From positions 2,959,001-3,023,000 of the forward strand of contig NZ_VOQQ01000001.1 of assembly GCF_007995055.1 (NCBI RefSeq): DNA of 64,000 bases, written 5' to 3'. The notes under the pieces were generated by a model that saw only the letters and a program-made list of their open reading frames with translations, did no database searches and was not told the origin of the DNA. This document shows, piece by piece, positions 53,065 through 63,667 of the stretch. Both the position numbers and the translations under genes were made by a program. This DNA is from Sphingosinicella ginsenosidimutans. GTDB lineage: Bacteria > Pseudomonadota > Alphaproteobacteria > Sphingomonadales > Sphingomonadaceae. The first letter of the stretch is position 1. Every line of letters begins with the position of its first letter.

Positions 53065-54033
53065 CTATGCGACCGCGCGTTCTCCGGGGAAATGACGTCG
53101 CACTTCGCCCAGCGTCGTGAACGTGCCGCCCACCCGGTCACGGAAGAAGGTCAGGACCTGCTCGATGCTGACCAGGAAGGCGGCGAGATCGGCCTCGTCC
53201 TTCACATAAGGCGTATGGCCGGGCGCGAGGCTCGGGCTGTGATAGGTGAGGCTGAAGAGGCTGTGGCCGCGCGCGGCCATCGCCTCGATCAGGCGGCATT
53301 GCTCGTCCGGCGGGGTGCCCTCGGGCGTCAGGCGCGAGCGGGCGACGAGGCCGGTGCGGGCAAGGAGGCCGGGGACGCGCAGGCGCTCGGCCTTCGGATT
53401 GTCGAACAGCCAGTCGGCCTTCGCGCCGAGACCGGGGAGCGCGCCGAGATAGCCGACGGTGAGCGGGATTTCGAGCAGGCCCCTGCCCTCGTCCAGCCAG
53501 TGCGGATGATCGGGCACGCCCCGGAAATCCGGACCGCCGTCGCCGGAAAGGTCGGTGTGCGGCACGAAGGAGCAATCGACCTCGTAGCCGAGATCGATCA
53601 GCACCTGCCTGGTGTTCGGCCCGAAGCCGTAGCGGCCCGCCTTGAACGCTTTCGCGCGCTCCCCGAACGCCGCCTCGATCGTCGCGGTCAGCGTCTCGAT
53701 CTTCGCCCGCTCCAGCGCCGGCGGCAGGTTGCAGTGATAGGAATTGCGGGTCGTCACCTCCTCGACATGCGGCGGCGTGACCCAGGGGTGGAGATGGGCG
53801 CCGATCTCGGCCTTGCCGGCGTCGCGCAGCCCCTTGAGAAACGCGACGGCGGCCGGATCGGTCGCGACCGGATGGTCGATCACATAGGTCGGGACGATGC
53901 CGAAGCGATCGTAAATCTCGTGCGCGTGGGCCTGGGCGGGGATCGACGTGGTGGCGCGGGAATCGCGCGAGAATGGCGCCGACCAGTCAAACTCTTCCTC
54001 GGTGTCGACGACGATCAGCAGCTGCGGCGTCAT
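53065..54033 (-). CDS. Polysaccharide deacetylase-like protein (WalW type)
   Basis: 322 residues. NodB-like fold: Asp pair LLIVVDTEEEFDW, EIGAHLHPW with the His motif, and the later KAGRYGFGP. The His motif is HLHPW rather than the usual HxxxH, as in the WalW subgroup linked to wall or polysaccharide clusters. No signal peptide. The start overlaps the GNAT stop (ATGA). Confidence 0.83.
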   Translation of the reverse strand: MTPQLLIVVDTEEEFDWSAPFSRDSRATTSIPAQAHAHEIYDRFGIVPTYVIDHPVATDPAAVAFLKGLRDAGKAEIGAHLHPWVTPPHVEEVTTRNSYHCNLPPALERAKIETLTATIEAAFGERAKAFKAGRYGFGPNTRQVLIDLGYEVDCSFVPHTDLSGDGGPDFRGVPDHPHWLDEGRGLLEIPLTVGYLGALPGLGAKADWLFDNPKAERLRVPGLLARTGLVARSRLTPEGTPPDEQCRLIEAMAARGHSLFSLTYHSPSLAPGHTPYVKDEADLAAFLVSIEQVLTFFRDRVGGTFTTLGEVRRHFPGERAVA

Positions 54034-55205
54034 CGCTTGCCCTTTCGCAGCGCCGCGACCCGCTCGAGCCCGCGCACCAGCGCATAAGCAGCGCCGCGCC
54101 GCACGCCCTTCAGCCGAACCGTGATCCGAACGATGCTGCGCCGTTCGGTCCACAAGCTGTCGATCATCGGATGATCCTCGACCGCGCAGCTGTCCATCCA
54201 GGCGATGTCGGGCCGCTCGAGCATATCGAGATTCTCGATCTGGAGCAGCACGCCCGGCGAGAAGCGGGCATATTCCTCGTCGAACACCGTCTTGAACGAA
54301 TAGCTTCCCGGCGGCGTGAGGAAATTGACCAGCATCGCGATCGGCTTGCCGCCGACATCGAGCCTGCGGAACTGGAGCCGGCCGGCGGCGAAGGCAGCGG
54401 CCACGACCTCGCGGAAAAAGGCCTCGGCATGGGGATCGCAGGTGAGCGCGGTGCCCGCCTTGCCCTTCCACCCGGCCTTTTCGAGCGCGAGATAGGCGTC
54501 GCACCAGGGACGAAGCTCGGCCTCGTTGGCAAGGACATGAAAGGCGATCCCGCCGAGCTCGGCGAGGCGGTTCTTCTGGCGCCGGAGCTCCTTGCGCTTC
54601 TTCGCGCGCACCGCCTGCTCGTAATAAGCCTCGGCGGACAGGTCGCTCTCAAGGAAGGCGCGCACCCGGCGATGGACGATCGGCGCGGCACGAACCTCGG
54701 CCAGCGCGCGGTGCAGCGGCCCGTCCTCGGCGATGCCGCGCACGTGCAGGAAATTGGGCGCCCAATCGGCCGCGTCCAGCGCCTTCAGGACCGCTTCCCA
54801 GAAGGCCCTTTCCTGCCCCGCCTCGACCTGCGGGGCGTCGAGGAACATCTGATGGTGCCACCAGTTCTGGACGTAGTGCAGCGGCAGCCGCGCATAGCCG
54901 CGCTCGATCGACAGCACCATCACCCCGATCAGCCGCGCGCCGCGGCGGACCTCGACGAGGCGCAGATCGTAAAAGCGGCCGAAATGGGCGAGGCTCGCGG
55001 CGGCGAACCACTGTTCGGTGAACGGGTTCGGCTCGGCGGCGCGCGCGGCGAGCGCAGCCCACTCGCCCGCGAGGTCGATGGCGGCGCCGATCGGCCGCAA
55101 CGTGACGCGCGCAGACGGCTCGGGCGGCGCTGGACGCGCGCCCGGCCCCGGTGCCGCGGCGGCGATCTGACCCGGCTGGAACATGGCCAAGCGCATAGGC
55201 CGCAC
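54030..55205 (-). CDS. GNAT/FemAB-like acyltransferase (CelD/BcsL type)
   Basis: About 391 residues. An Acetyltransf_6-type GNAT domain spans the C-terminal half (KKRKELRRQKNRLAELGGIAF, then the acyl-binding strand GRLQFRRLDVGGKPIAMLV and SYSFKTVFDEEYARFSPG). The start is uncertain: GTG 55205, ATG 55196 and ATG 55184 are all in frame and none has a clear ribosome site. Lies 15 bases after the acyl-CoA ligase, which suggests a CoA-activated acyl donor. Related in fold to the FemAB and GNAT genes of the XrtA locus. Confidence 0.85.
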   Translation of the reverse strand: MRPMRLAMFQPGQIAAAAPGPGARPAPPEPSARVTLRPIGAAIDLAGEWAALAARAAEPNPFTEQWFAAASLAHFGRFYDLRLVEVRRGARLIGVMVLSIERGYARLPLHYVQNWWHHQMFLDAPQVEAGQERAFWEAVLKALDAADWAPNFLHVRGIAEDGPLHRALAEVRAAPIVHRRVRAFLESDLSAEAYYEQAVRAKKRKELRRQKNRLAELGGIAFHVLANEAELRPWCDAYLALEKAGWKGKAGTALTCDPHAEAFFREVVAAAFAAGRLQFRRLDVGGKPIAMLVNFLTPPGSYSFKTVFDEEYARFSPGVLLQIENLDMLERPDIAWMDSCAVEDHPMIDSLWTERRSIVRITVRLKGVRRGAAYALVRGLERVAALRKGKR

Positions 55206-55220
55206 TGGTAAAGGAAAGCT

Positions 55221-56804
55221 TCAGCCCGCCAGCCGATGGTCCCGATATTGGACACGAAGCACGGTCTTGAGCAATTTGCCGGTCGCGCTGTGCGGCAGGC
55301 CGTCGACGAACAGGATCTCGTCGGGCAGCCACCATTTGGCGACGTGGTTGCGTAGATGATCGCGGATCGCCTCGGCGGTGACCTCCGCGCCCTCCTTGCG
55401 GACCACCAGCAGCAGCGGCCGTTCGTCCCACCTGGGATGAGGCACGCCGATCGCCGCCGCCTCCGCGACCCCGGGGCAGCCGATTGCGGCGTTTTCCAGC
55501 TCGACCGAGCTGATCCATTCGCCGCCGGACTTGATGACGTCCTTCGAACGATCGGTGATCTGCAGCGTCCCGCAGGGATGGAGGATGGCGACGTCGCCGG
55601 TGTCGAACCATCCCTCCGCGTCGATGCAATCGCCGCTCTCGTCCCCGAAATAGCGGCGCAGCACCCAGGGACCGCGCACCTGCAACCGGCCCGAGCTCGC
55701 GCCGTCGCGCGGCAGGATCCGGCCGTCATCATCGACCGTCCGCAGCTCCACTCCGAACGGAACGCGGCCCTGTCGCACGACCTGATCGACCTGCTCGTCG
55801 AAGGAAAGGTCGGCCCAGTCGGCGGTGGGCGCGCCGATCGTCCCGACCGGGGAGATTTCGGTCATCCCCCAGGCATGGCCGACGCGGATGCCCAGCTTCA
55901 TCAGTCGCTCGACCATCGCGCGCGGGGCCGCCGCGCCGCCAATGGCGATCATCTTCAGATGTTCGGGCCTCGCGCCGGTGCGGTCGATATGCTGGAGCAT
56001 CGCCAGCCAGACGGTGGGGACCCCCGCCGAATGGGTCACCTTTTCCTCGTTCATCAGCCGGCACAGCAGCTCGGCATCGTTGAGCGCGGCGTAAACCAGC
56101 TTCACGCCCGCCATCGCCGCCGCGAACGGGAGGCCCCAGGCGGCGGCGTGGAACATCGGCACGATCGGGAGCGCGACCGTCTGCGGCGACAGGTCGAAAC
56201 AGGCCGGCGCGATCTCCGCCATCGCCTGCAACATGCAGGATCGGTGCTCGTAGAGCACGCCCTTGGGATTTCCGGTCGTGCCGCTGGTGTAGCACAGCAT
56301 GCACGGCTCGCGCTCCGATCCCTCGACCCAGTCATAATTCCCGTCATGCGGCGCGAGGAGATCGCTGAATTCCCCGTCGTCGAAGCAGACATAATGTTCG
56401 ATGCCGGTCCACTTCGGCTTCAGCCGCTCGACGATCGGCGCGAAGGCGCGGTCGTAGAAGAGCACGCGATCGTCCGCATGGTTGGCGATGTAGACCAGCT
56501 GCTCGTCGAACAGGCGCGGGTTGATCGTGTGGATGATGCCGCCCATCCCGATCGCGCCATACCAGGCGACCAGATGGTGATGATGGTTCATGCCGAGCGT
56601 CGCGATCCGGTCGCCGCGCTTCAGGCCCATCGCCTCCAACGCCTGCGCGAGCTGCCTCGATTGATGGGCGATCCCGGCCCAGTCGGTGCGGGTGACGCTC
56701 CCGTCGGCCCAGGCGCTTACGATTTCGCGGCCGCCATGTTCGCGCGCGGCATGTTCGAGCACGCGCGGAATCCGAAGCTCGAAATCCTGCATCCCGCCAA
56801 GCAT
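55221..56804 (-). CDS. AMP-forming fatty acyl-CoA ligase
   Basis: 527 residues. ANL superfamily, FadD-like: P-loop [20 protein letters not shown]5-like AWGMTEISP, and C-terminal Lys in [15 protein letters not shown]. The [16 protein letters not shown] segment is the usual family region. The start at 56804 ([10 protein letters not shown]) has GGGGG about 7 bases upstream; the ATG six codons before it does not. First gene of a four-gene leftward run with the GNAT, deacetylase and small protein genes. Confidence 0.92.
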   Translation of the reverse strand: MLGGMQDFELRIPRVLEHAAREHGGREIVSAWADGSVTRTDWAGIAHQSRQLAQALEAMGLKRGDRIATLGMNHHHHLVAWYGAIGMGGIIHTINPRLFDEQLVYIANHADDRVLFYDRAFAPIVERLKPKWTGIEHYVCFDDGEFSDLLAPHDGNYDWVEGSEREPCMLCYTSGTTGNPKGVLYEHRSCMLQAMAEIAPACFDLSPQTVALPIVPMFHAAAWGLPFAAAMAGVKLVYAALNDAELLCRLMNEEKVTHSAGVPTVWLAMLQHIDRTGARPEHLKMIAIGGAAAPRAMVERLMKLGIRVGHAWGMTEISPVGTIGAPTADWADLSFDEQVDQVVRQGRVPFGVELRTVDDDGRILPRDGASSGRLQVRGPWVLRRYFGDESGDCIDAEGWFDTGDVAILHPCGTLQITDRSKDVIKSGGEWISSVELENAAIGCPGVAEAAAIGVPHPRWDERPLLLVVRKEGAEVTAEAIRDHLRNHVAKWWLPDEILFVDGLPHSATGKLLKTVLRVQYRDHRLAG

Positions 56805-56892
56805 CGCCGTTCCCCCGTTCATCACCGCGGAGGCTGGAATCTCCACGCCGCCATGTCGAGGGGGAAAGCGACAGGGCCGTCGCGGGTCCGGA

Positions 56893-59800
56893 TCAGCCGA
56901 CCAGCGCGAGCCTCGGCGCCTCCAGCGGCTTGAGCCGGGCGGCGCGCACGCCGTCGATCCGCTTGACCCGTTCGGCGAGATCGGCGTCGATCGCGAAGTC
57001 GCGGCCAAGGATCAGGTCCGCACGGCCCTCGCCCAGATCGGCGGCGAGGACGAGCTGCCCATTGCCGCCCTTCGCGTCCGCCATCGCCTCGGCGAGGCGG
57101 GCGATCGCGGCGGGATCGGCGATCTCGACCTCGAGCTGGAGCCGAACGCGCCGCGCGAGACCATCGAGCGGCTGGAGCGAGCGGATGGTGACCCGCGGCG
57201 TCTCCTCTCCCGGCCTTCGGTCGAGTTCGACGCCAAGCAGCGCGCAGGCGCCGTTGCGGGCGGCCGCCTGGACCTCCTCGGCGACCATATCGTCGAACAC
57301 CGTCGCCTCGAACTGGCCGGAAGGATCGGAGAGCGTCGCCATCATGTAGCGGCGCCCCTTGGCGGAGGTGCGCCAGCGCGTATCCTCGACCAGCGCGGCC
57401 ATCGTCGCGCCGGTGCGGCCGCCATCGGCGGGCATCGGCATCGCCCCGAGCTGGCCGAAGGTCCGTGCGCCGTGCGCCGCGACGACATGGGCGTGGGCAT
57501 CGACCGGGTGGCCGGAGAAATAGAAGCCGAAGCTCTCCTTTTCGGCGCCCATGCGCTGGGCGAGCGTCCATGGCTCGCCGCCCGGCATCCGGATCGGGAC
57601 GACGTTGGCGGGCCCCTCGCCGAACAGGCCGCCCTGCCCGCTCTGCCGCGCCTCGGCGGCGCTGGCGGCGGCGGCGAGGATCGTTTCGGCCGCGCCGAAG
57701 GCCGACCAGCGCTCGGCCAGCCCGTCGAACGCGCCCGCCCCCGCGAGGCTTTCGAGCTGGCGGCGGTTGAGGAGGCGCGGATCGATCCGCGCGGCGAAAT
57801 CATCGAGATCGCGGAACGGGCCGTTCAGGCGCCGCTCCTCGACCAGCTGCTCCATCGCCTTCTCGCCGACGCCCTTGAGCGCGCCGAGCGCGTAGCGGAC
57901 CACCCACTCGTCGCCCGATTGCTCGACCGAGAACTCCGCCTCGCTCGCATTGATCGCGGGCGGCAGGCAGGTCATCCCGGACCGGCGCATGTCGTCGACG
58001 AAGATCGCGAGCTTGTCGGTCAGATGGATGTCGAAGCACATCGCGGCGGCGTAGAACTCGCTGCGATAATGCGCCTTCAGCCACGCCGTCTGGTAGGTGA
58101 GCAGGGCATAGGCCGCGGCGTGGCTCTTGTTGAAGCCGTAGCCGGCGAACTTGTCGATCAAATCGAACAGCTCGTTCGCCTTGGCGGCCGGGATCTGGTT
58201 GTGCTCGGCGCAGCCCTTCACGAACGTGTCGCGCTGCGCGTCCATCTCCGCCTTGATCTTCTTGCCCATCGCGCGGCGCAGCAGGTCCGCGCCGCCGAGG
58301 CTGTAGCCGGCCAGGATCTGCGCCGCCTGCATCACCTGCTCCTGGTAGACGAAGATGCCGTAGGTTTCCTTGAGGATGCCTTCGAGCAGCGGGTGCGGAT
58401 ATTCGATCTCCTCCTCGCCATTCTTGCGGCGGCCGAACATCGGGATGTTGTCCATCGGGCCGGGGCGATAGAGGGCGTTGAGCGCGATGATGTCCTCGAA
58501 CACGGTCGGCTTCACCGCCGAGAGCGTCCGGCGCATCCCTTCCGATTCCACCTGGAACACGCCGACCGTGTCGCCCTTCTGGAGCAGCGCGTAGACGGCG
58601 GGATCGTCCCACGACAGCGCGTCGAGATCGACATGGATGCCGCGCTTCGCCAGCATCTCGACCGCCTTGCGGAGCACCGAGAGCGTCTTGAGGCCGAGGA
58701 AGTCGAACTTCACCAGCCCCGCCCCCTCGACATATTTCATGTCGAACTGCGTCACCGGCATGTCCGATCGCGGGTCGCGATAGAGCGGGATGAGCTGGTC
58801 GAGCGGGCGATCGCCGATGACGACGCCGGCGGCGTGGGTCGAGCTGTGGCGCGGCAGCCCCTCCAGCTTCATCGCCAGATCGAACAGGCGCCGAACGTCG
58901 GGATCGGAGCGATATTCGGCGGCCAGCTCCGAAACGCCGTTGAGCGCGCGCTCCAGCGTCCACGGATCGGTCGGGTGGTTGGGGACGAGCTTGGCGAGCC
59001 GATCGACCTGGCCATAGGGCATCTGGAGGACGCGGCCGGTGTCCTTGAGCACCGCGCGCGCCTTCAGCTTTCCGAAGGTGATGATCTGCGCGACCCGGTC
59101 GCTGCCGTAGCGCGACTGGACATAGCGAATCACCTCGCCGCGCCGCGTTTCGCAGAAATCGACGTCGAAGTCCGGCATCGACACGCGCTCTGGATTGAGG
59201 AAGCGCTCGAAGATGAGCCCGAGGCGCAGCGGATCGAGATCGGTGATGGTGAGCGCCCAGGCGACCACCGAGCCGGCCCCCGATCCGCGGCCCGGCCCGA
59301 CCGGGATGCCCTGCTCCTTCGCCCATTTGATGAAATCGGCGACGATCAGGAAATAGCCCGGAAAGCCCATCGAGACGATGACCTCGGTCTCGAAATCGAG
59401 CCGGTCGTAATAGGCCTGGCGCTGCGCCTCGCCGAGATCGCCATAGCGCTCGAGCCGCGCCGCGAGCCCGGCGCGCGCGTCGCGGCGCAGTTGCTCGGCC
59501 TCGGCATCGAGATCGCCGCCGACGCGGGGCAGGATCGGCTTGCGCTTGGGCGCGCCGAACGCGCAGCGCCGCGCGACGACGCTGGTGTTGTCGATCGCCT
59601 CGGGCAGGTCCGCGAACAGCGCGCGCATGTCGGCGGCGGGCTTGATCCATGCCTCGGGCGACGAGCGGGCACGATCGTCGCGCGCCAGCTGGCTCGATTG
59701 GGCGATGCACAGCATCGCATCGTGCGCGCCGTGGAAATCGGCATCGGCATAGGTCGCGGGGTTGGTCGCGACCAGCGGAAGATCGTGCGTGTAGGCGAGG

Positions 59801-60372
59801 TCGATCAGCGCCGCCTCCGCCGCCTGCTCGACAGGATCGCCGCGACGGCTGAGCTCGACATAGAGGCGGCCGGGAAAGAGCCGCATCAGCTGCGCGAGCA
59901 CGCCATCCGCGGCCGACGCCTGGCCCTCGGCGAGCAGACGGGCAAGGGCCCCCTCCCCGCCCCCGGTCAAGGCGATCAGCCCGTCGGTGCGGCCATCGAG
60001 CGCGGCGAACGGCACATGGGCTTCGTCCTCGACCGGCCGATCGAGATGCGCCGACGAGACGAGCGCGCACAGATTCTCATAGCCCTTGGCGTCCTGGGCA
60101 TAGAGCGCGAGCCAGTCGACCGTCGGCGAGCGGCCATCGCCCCCCGGGCCGGGCCTCGCGACGCCGAGCAGGGCGCCGACCACCGGCTGCACGCCCTCCG
60201 CCAGGCAGGCGTCGCTGAACGCCATCGCGCCATAGAGTCCGTTGCGGTCGGTGACCGCCGCTGCCGGAAAATCGAGCCTTTTCGCGCGCTTGGCGATCGC
60301 CTTGGGATCGATCGCCCCCTCCAGCATCGTATAGCAGGAGAAGATGCGAAGCGGGACGTAGGGCGCGGGCAT
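56893..60372 (-). CDS. dnaE: DNA polymerase III alpha subunit
   Basis: 1159 residues. N-terminal PHP domain, then the PolIIIalpha palm with catalytic Asp in MPDFDVDF (and DFIKWAKEQGIPVGPGRGSGAGS before it), fingers, tandem HhH, and OB fold (about residues 970-1060). The PHP metal motif is degenerate: the HxH position reads LRIFS, so metal binding there is unlikely. The start MPAPYVPLRIFSCYTMLEGA is the sphingomonad-type start. Stands downstream of lolD. Confidence 0.97.
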   Translation of the reverse strand: MPAPYVPLRIFSCYTMLEGAIDPKAIAKRAKRLDFPAAAVTDRNGLYGAMAFSDACLAEGVQPVVGALLGVARPGPGGDGRSPTVDWLALYAQDAKGYENLCALVSSAHLDRPVEDEAHVPFAALDGRTDGLIALTGGGEGALARLLAEGQASAADGVLAQLMRLFPGRLYVELSRRGDPVEQAAEAALIDLAYTHDLPLVATNPATYADADFHGAHDAMLCIAQSSQLARDDRARSSPEAWIKPAADMRALFADLPEAIDNTSVVARRCAFGAPKRKPILPRVGGDLDAEAEQLRRDARAGLAARLERYGDLGEAQRQAYYDRLDFETEVIVSMGFPGYFLIVADFIKWAKEQGIPVGPGRGSGAGSVVAWALTITDLDPLRLGLIFERFLNPERVSMPDFDVDFCETRRGEVIRYVQSRYGSDRVAQIITFGKLKARAVLKDTGRVLQMPYGQVDRLAKLVPNHPTDPWTLERALNGVSELAAEYRSDPDVRRLFDLAMKLEGLPRHSSTHAAGVVIGDRPLDQLIPLYRDPRSDMPVTQFDMKYVEGAGLVKFDFLGLKTLSVLRKAVEMLAKRGIHVDLDALSWDDPAVYALLQKGDTVGVFQVESEGMRRTLSAVKPTVFEDIIALNALYRPGPMDNIPMFGRRKNGEEEIEYPHPLLEGILKETYGIFVYQEQVMQAAQILAGYSLGGADLLRRAMGKKIKAEMDAQRDTFVKGCAEHNQIPAAKANELFDLIDKFAGYGFNKSHAAAYALLTYQTAWLKAHYRSEFYAAAMCFDIHLTDKLAIFVDDMRRSGMTCLPPAINASEAEFSVEQSGDEWVVRYALGALKGVGEKAMEQLVEERRLNGPFRDLDDFAARIDPRLLNRRQLESLAGAGAFDGLAERWSAFGAAETILAAAASAAEARQSGQGGLFGEGPANVVPIRMPGGEPWTLAQRMGAEKESFGFYFSGHPVDAHAHVVAAHGARTFGQLGAMPMPADGGRTGATMAALVEDTRWRTSAKGRRYMMATLSDPSGQFEATVFDDMVAEEVQAAARNGACALLGVELDRRPGEETPRVTIRSLQPLDGLARRVRLQLEVEIADPAAIARLAEAMADAKGGNGQLVLAADLGEGRADLILGRDFAIDADLAERVKRIDGVRAARLKPLEAPRLALVG

Positions 60373-60433
60373 GGCGGGACTATGGACGCCTGGAACGAGT
60401 CGTGGGAAGCGCTGGTTGGGGCTTTTCCACAGC

Positions 60434-61105
60434 CTATTCGAGCACGCCCTCGTGCAGCCGCAGGACGCGATCCATCCGCGCGGCGATCCGTTCATTGTGC
60501 GTCGCGACCAGCGCGGCGCTGCCTTCCTCGCGGACGAGACGAAGGAATTCGTCGAACACGATGTCGGCCGTCGCCTCGTCGAGATTGCCGGTCGGCTCGT
60601 CGGCAAGGACCAAAGCCGGCCGGTTGGCGAGCGCCCGCGCGACGGCGACGCGCTGCTGCTCGCCGCCCGACAATTTGGACGGCCGGTGGGTGAGCCGCTC
60701 GGCAAGGCCGAGGCCGGTCAGCAGCGATTGCGCCCGCGCATTGGCCTCGGCGCGGCTCGCGCCCTTCACGAGCTGGGGGATCACGACATTTTCGAGCGCG
60801 GTGAAATCGGGCAGCAGGTGATGGAACTGGTAGACGAAGCCGAGCGTGTCGCGGCGCATCGCGGTCCGCTCGGCATCGTTGAACGCCGCCGCCTCGCGTC
60901 CCTGGATCATGATCGAGCCTTCGAACCCGCCTTCGAGCAGGCCGACCGCCTGCAGCAGGGTCGACTTGCCCGATCCTGAAGGGCCGAGCAGCGCGACGAT
61001 CTCGCCCGCGCGGATCGCGAGATCGACGCCGCGCAGCACGTCGATCGTCACATTGGCCTGGCGGAAGCTGCGCCTGAGCCCGCGGACGCCAAGCACCTCA
61101 CTCAT
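60434..61105 (-). CDS. lolD: Lipoprotein-releasing ABC transporter ATPase LolD
   Basis: 223 residues. Walker [10 protein letters not shown], the LolD-specific [19 protein letters not shown], signature [10 protein letters not shown], and Walker [14 protein letters not shown]. Works with the permease gene immediately upstream (8-base overlap) to release lipoproteins from the inner membrane. Confidence 0.95.
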   Translation of the reverse strand: MSEVLGVRGLRRSFRQANVTIDVLRGVDLAIRAGEIVALLGPSGSGKSTLLQAVGLLEGGFEGSIMIQGREAAAFNDAERTAMRRDTLGFVYQFHHLLPDFTALENVVIPQLVKGASRAEANARAQSLLTGLGLAERLTHRPSKLSGGEQQRVAVARALANRPALVLADEPTGNLDEATADIVFDEFLRLVREEGSAALVATHNERIAARMDRVLRLHEGVLE

Positions 61106-62348
61106 AACGCAGCACCTCGACCGGATCGGTCTTCGCCGCGCGCCAGGCCGGCAGCAAGGTCGCGAGGAAGGTCAGCACGAAGGCCATGACGACGATCGCG
61201 GTGACCTCGATCGGGTCGGTCCGCGACGGCAGCTCGGTCAGGAAGCGGACCGATGGATCCCACAGATTCTCGCCCGTCACCCCCTGGAAGAAATTGACCA
61301 CCGACTGGCGGAAATAGAGGCCGAGCGCACCGAGGATCAGCCCCGCGACGATGCCGAGCACGCCGATCGACACGCCCACCGTCATGAACACCTTCATCAG
61401 CCCGGCCCGGGTCGCGCCCATCGTTCGCAGGATCGCGATGTCGCGCCGCTTCGCGCGCACCAGCATGATGAGCGAGGACAGGATGTTGAACACGGCGACC
61501 ACGACGATGATCGACAGCACGATGAACATGACGACGCGCTCGACCTGGATCGCCTCGAACAAGGCCGAGTTCATCGACCGCCAGTCGCTCACCACCGCAC
61601 GCCCCGCGACAGCGGCGGAGAGCGGCGCAAGGATCTGCTGGACGCGATCCGGGTCGCTGGTCTGCACCTCGATCATCCCCACCGAATCGCCCATCAGCAG
61701 GAAGTTCTGCGCCTCCTGCATCGGCATCACGACATAGGCCTTGTCGAAATCGTAGAGGCCGACCTCGAAGATCGCCGCGACATGATAATCGATGATCCGG
61801 GGCACCGTCCCGAAGGGAGTCTCGCGCCCCTGCGGGCTGATGATCGTGATCGTCCCGCCAACGCCGATGCCGAGCAGTTCGGCAAGCCGCGATCCGATCG
61901 CGACATTGTCCGTGCCTGGCCGCACGTCGGCGAGGTTGCCCGCCTTCAGCCCGCGATTGATCGACGGATTGTTCCGAATGTCGTCGGTGGTCATCCCGCG
62001 CAGCAGGATCGCCTCGACCCGGCCTTCATGCGTCGCCATCAGTGGCTGCTCGATCAGCGGGGTCGCCATGGTGATGCCGGGCGTTCGGCGCGCGCGCTCC
62101 AGGATCGGCTGCCAATTGTCGAGCCGGCCGCCATAGCCCTGGATGACGGCATGGCCGTTCACCCCCACCACCTTGTCGAACAGGTCGGCGCGAAAGCCGC
62201 TCATCACGCTCATCACGATGATCAGCGCGGCGACGCCGAGCATCACCGCGACGAGGCTGATCGAGGCGACGAGGAAGATGAAGCCCTCGCCCTTGCCCGG
62301 CAGCAGGTAGCGCCGGGCGATCATCCGCTCGTAGCGGTTGAGAATCAC
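61098..62348 (-). CDS. lolC: Lipoprotein-releasing ABC transporter permease LolC/E
   Basis: 416 residues. Four membrane helices: one at the N-terminus ([21 protein letters not shown]), a long periplasmic MacB-like domain (about residues 50-260), and three at the C-terminus; the coupling-helix motif is [13 protein letters not shown] single LolC/E gene is seen, so the transporter may be a homodimer as in several Alphaproteobacteria. Overlaps proS by ATGA. Confidence 0.93.
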   Translation of the reverse strand: MILNRYERMIARRYLLPGKGEGFIFLVASISLVAVMLGVAALIIVMSVMSGFRADLFDKVVGVNGHAVIQGYGGRLDNWQPILERARRTPGITMATPLIEQPLMATHEGRVEAILLRGMTTDDIRNNPSINRGLKAGNLADVRPGTDNVAIGSRLAELLGIGVGGTITIISPQGRETPFGTVPRIIDYHVAAIFEVGLYDFDKAYVVMPMQEAQNFLLMGDSVGMIEVQTSDPDRVQQILAPLSAAVAGRAVVSDWRSMNSALFEAIQVERVVMFIVLSIIVVVAVFNILSSLIMLVRAKRRDIAILRTMGATRAGLMKVFMTVGVSIGVLGIVAGLILGALGLYFRQSVVNFFQGVTGENLWDPSVRFLTELPSRTDPIEVTAIVVMAFVLTFLATLLPAWRAAKTDPVEVLRYE

Positions 62349-63667
62349 GCGGTCAGCCTCGCGAGCGCGCTTTCGATGCTGACCTCCTCCCGCTCGCCGG
62401 TCGCGCGGCGTTTCAGCTCGACCACGCCGTTGGCCAGCCCGCGCGGCCCGACGATGAGCTGCCAGGGCAGGCCGATCAGGTCCGCGGTCGCGAACTTGGC
62501 GCCGCCCCGCTCGTCGCGATCGTCATAGAGCGTCTCGACGCCGGCATCCGAAAGCCGGCCGTAAATCTCGTCCGCCGCGCTGGTGACGCTGCCATCGTCG
62601 GCGCGCATGTTGACGAGCGCGACCTTGAACGGCGCCACTGCGTCCGGCCAGATGATCCCGGCCTCGTCATGATTCGCCTCGATGAGCGCACCGACGAGCC
62701 GCGAGACGCCGATCCCGTAGCTGCCGCCGAGCGGAGTCACCGGGCTGCCGTCCGGTCCGCTCACCGAAAAGCCGAGCGGCTTCGAATATTTGTCGCCGAA
62801 ATAGAAGATGTGGCCGACTTCGATGCCGCGCGATTGCCGCAGGTCGTCGCCGAGCGCCGCCTCGCGCGCCTCGTCGCGCTTCTCGTCGGTCGCGGCATAA
62901 TCGGCGGTCATCGAATCGACGAAGGCCTGGAGCGCCGTGCTGTCTTCGGCGTCGACCGCATAATCTTCGGCCGATCGCAGCGTCTCCCAGCTCTTGTGGA
63001 AAAACACCTCGCTCTCGCCGGACGGCGCGAGGATGATGAACTCGTGGGAAAGATCGCCACCGATCGGGCCCGTATCGGCCTGCATCGGGATCGCGCGCAG
63101 GCCCATTCGCGCGAAGGTCCGCAGATAGGCGACGAACATCCGGTTGTAGCTCACCCGCGCCCCGGCCTCGTCCAGGTCGAAGCTGTAGGCATCCTTCATC
63201 AGGAATTCGCGCCCGCGCATCACGCCGAAACGCGGACGGATCTCGTCGCGGAACTTCCACTGGATGTGGTAGAGGATGCGCGGCAGATCGCGGTAGCTCT
63301 TCGCCGAATGCTGGAAGATCGCGGTCAGCATGTCCTCATTGGTCGGGCCGTAGAGCAATTCGCGATCCTGGCGATCCACGATCCTGAGCATTTCGGGGCC
63401 ATAGGCGTCGTAGCGGCCGGTGGCGCGCCAGTAATCCGCGGCCTGGATCGTCGGCATCAGCATCTCGATCGCGCCGGCGCGGTCCTGTTCCTCGCGCACG
63501 ATCTGCTCGATCTTGCGGAGCACGCGATGGCCGAGCGGCAGCCAGGCATAGATGCCGGCGGCGGTCTGGCGCACCAGCCCGCCGCGCAGCATCAGCTGAT
63601 GGCTGACGATCTGGGCGTCGGCCGGCGTCTCCTTGGAAACGGGAAGGAAATAGCGGGAAAGGCGCAT
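62345..63667 (-). CDS. proS: Prolyl-tRNA synthetase, type 2 (no editing insertion)
   Basis: 440 residues. Class II synthetase: motif 2 ([20 protein letters not shown]) and motif 3 ([18 protein letters not shown]) are intact; the anticodon-binding domain lies at the C-terminus. The length shows that the INS editing domain of E. coli ProS is missing, as usual in Alphaproteobacteria. Start [18 protein letters not shown]. First gene of the proS-lolC-lolD run; a longer open frame upstream to 63937 is not supported by a domain or ribosome site. Confidence 0.96.
   Translation of the reverse strand: MRLSRYFLPVSKETPADAQIVSHQLMLRGGLVRQTAAGIYAWLPLGHRVLRKIEQIVREEQDRAGAIEMLMPTIQAADYWRATGRYDAYGPEMLRIVDRQDRELLYGPTNEDMLTAIFQHSAKSYRDLPRILYHIQWKFRDEIRPRFGVMRGREFLMKDAYSFDLDEAGARVSYNRMFVAYLRTFARMGLRAIPMQADTGPIGGDLSHEFIILAPSGESEVFFHKSWETLRSAEDYAVDAEDSTALQAFVDSMTADYAATDEKRDEAREAALGDDLRQSRGIEVGHIFYFGDKYSKPLGFSVSGPDGSPVTPLGGSYGIGVSRLVGALIEANHDEAGIIWPDAVAPFKVALVNMRADDGSVTSAADEIYGRLSDAGVETLYDDRDERGGAKFATADLIGLPWQLIVGPRGLANGVVELKRRATGEREEVSIESALARLTA

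Noticed and set aside
56686..60693. A 1335-codon open frame on the plus strand antisense to dnaE
   Set aside because: It mirrors dnaE codon structure in high-GC DNA, is dominated by Arg, Gly, Ala and Glu, shows no domain, and dnaE on the other strand is certain.
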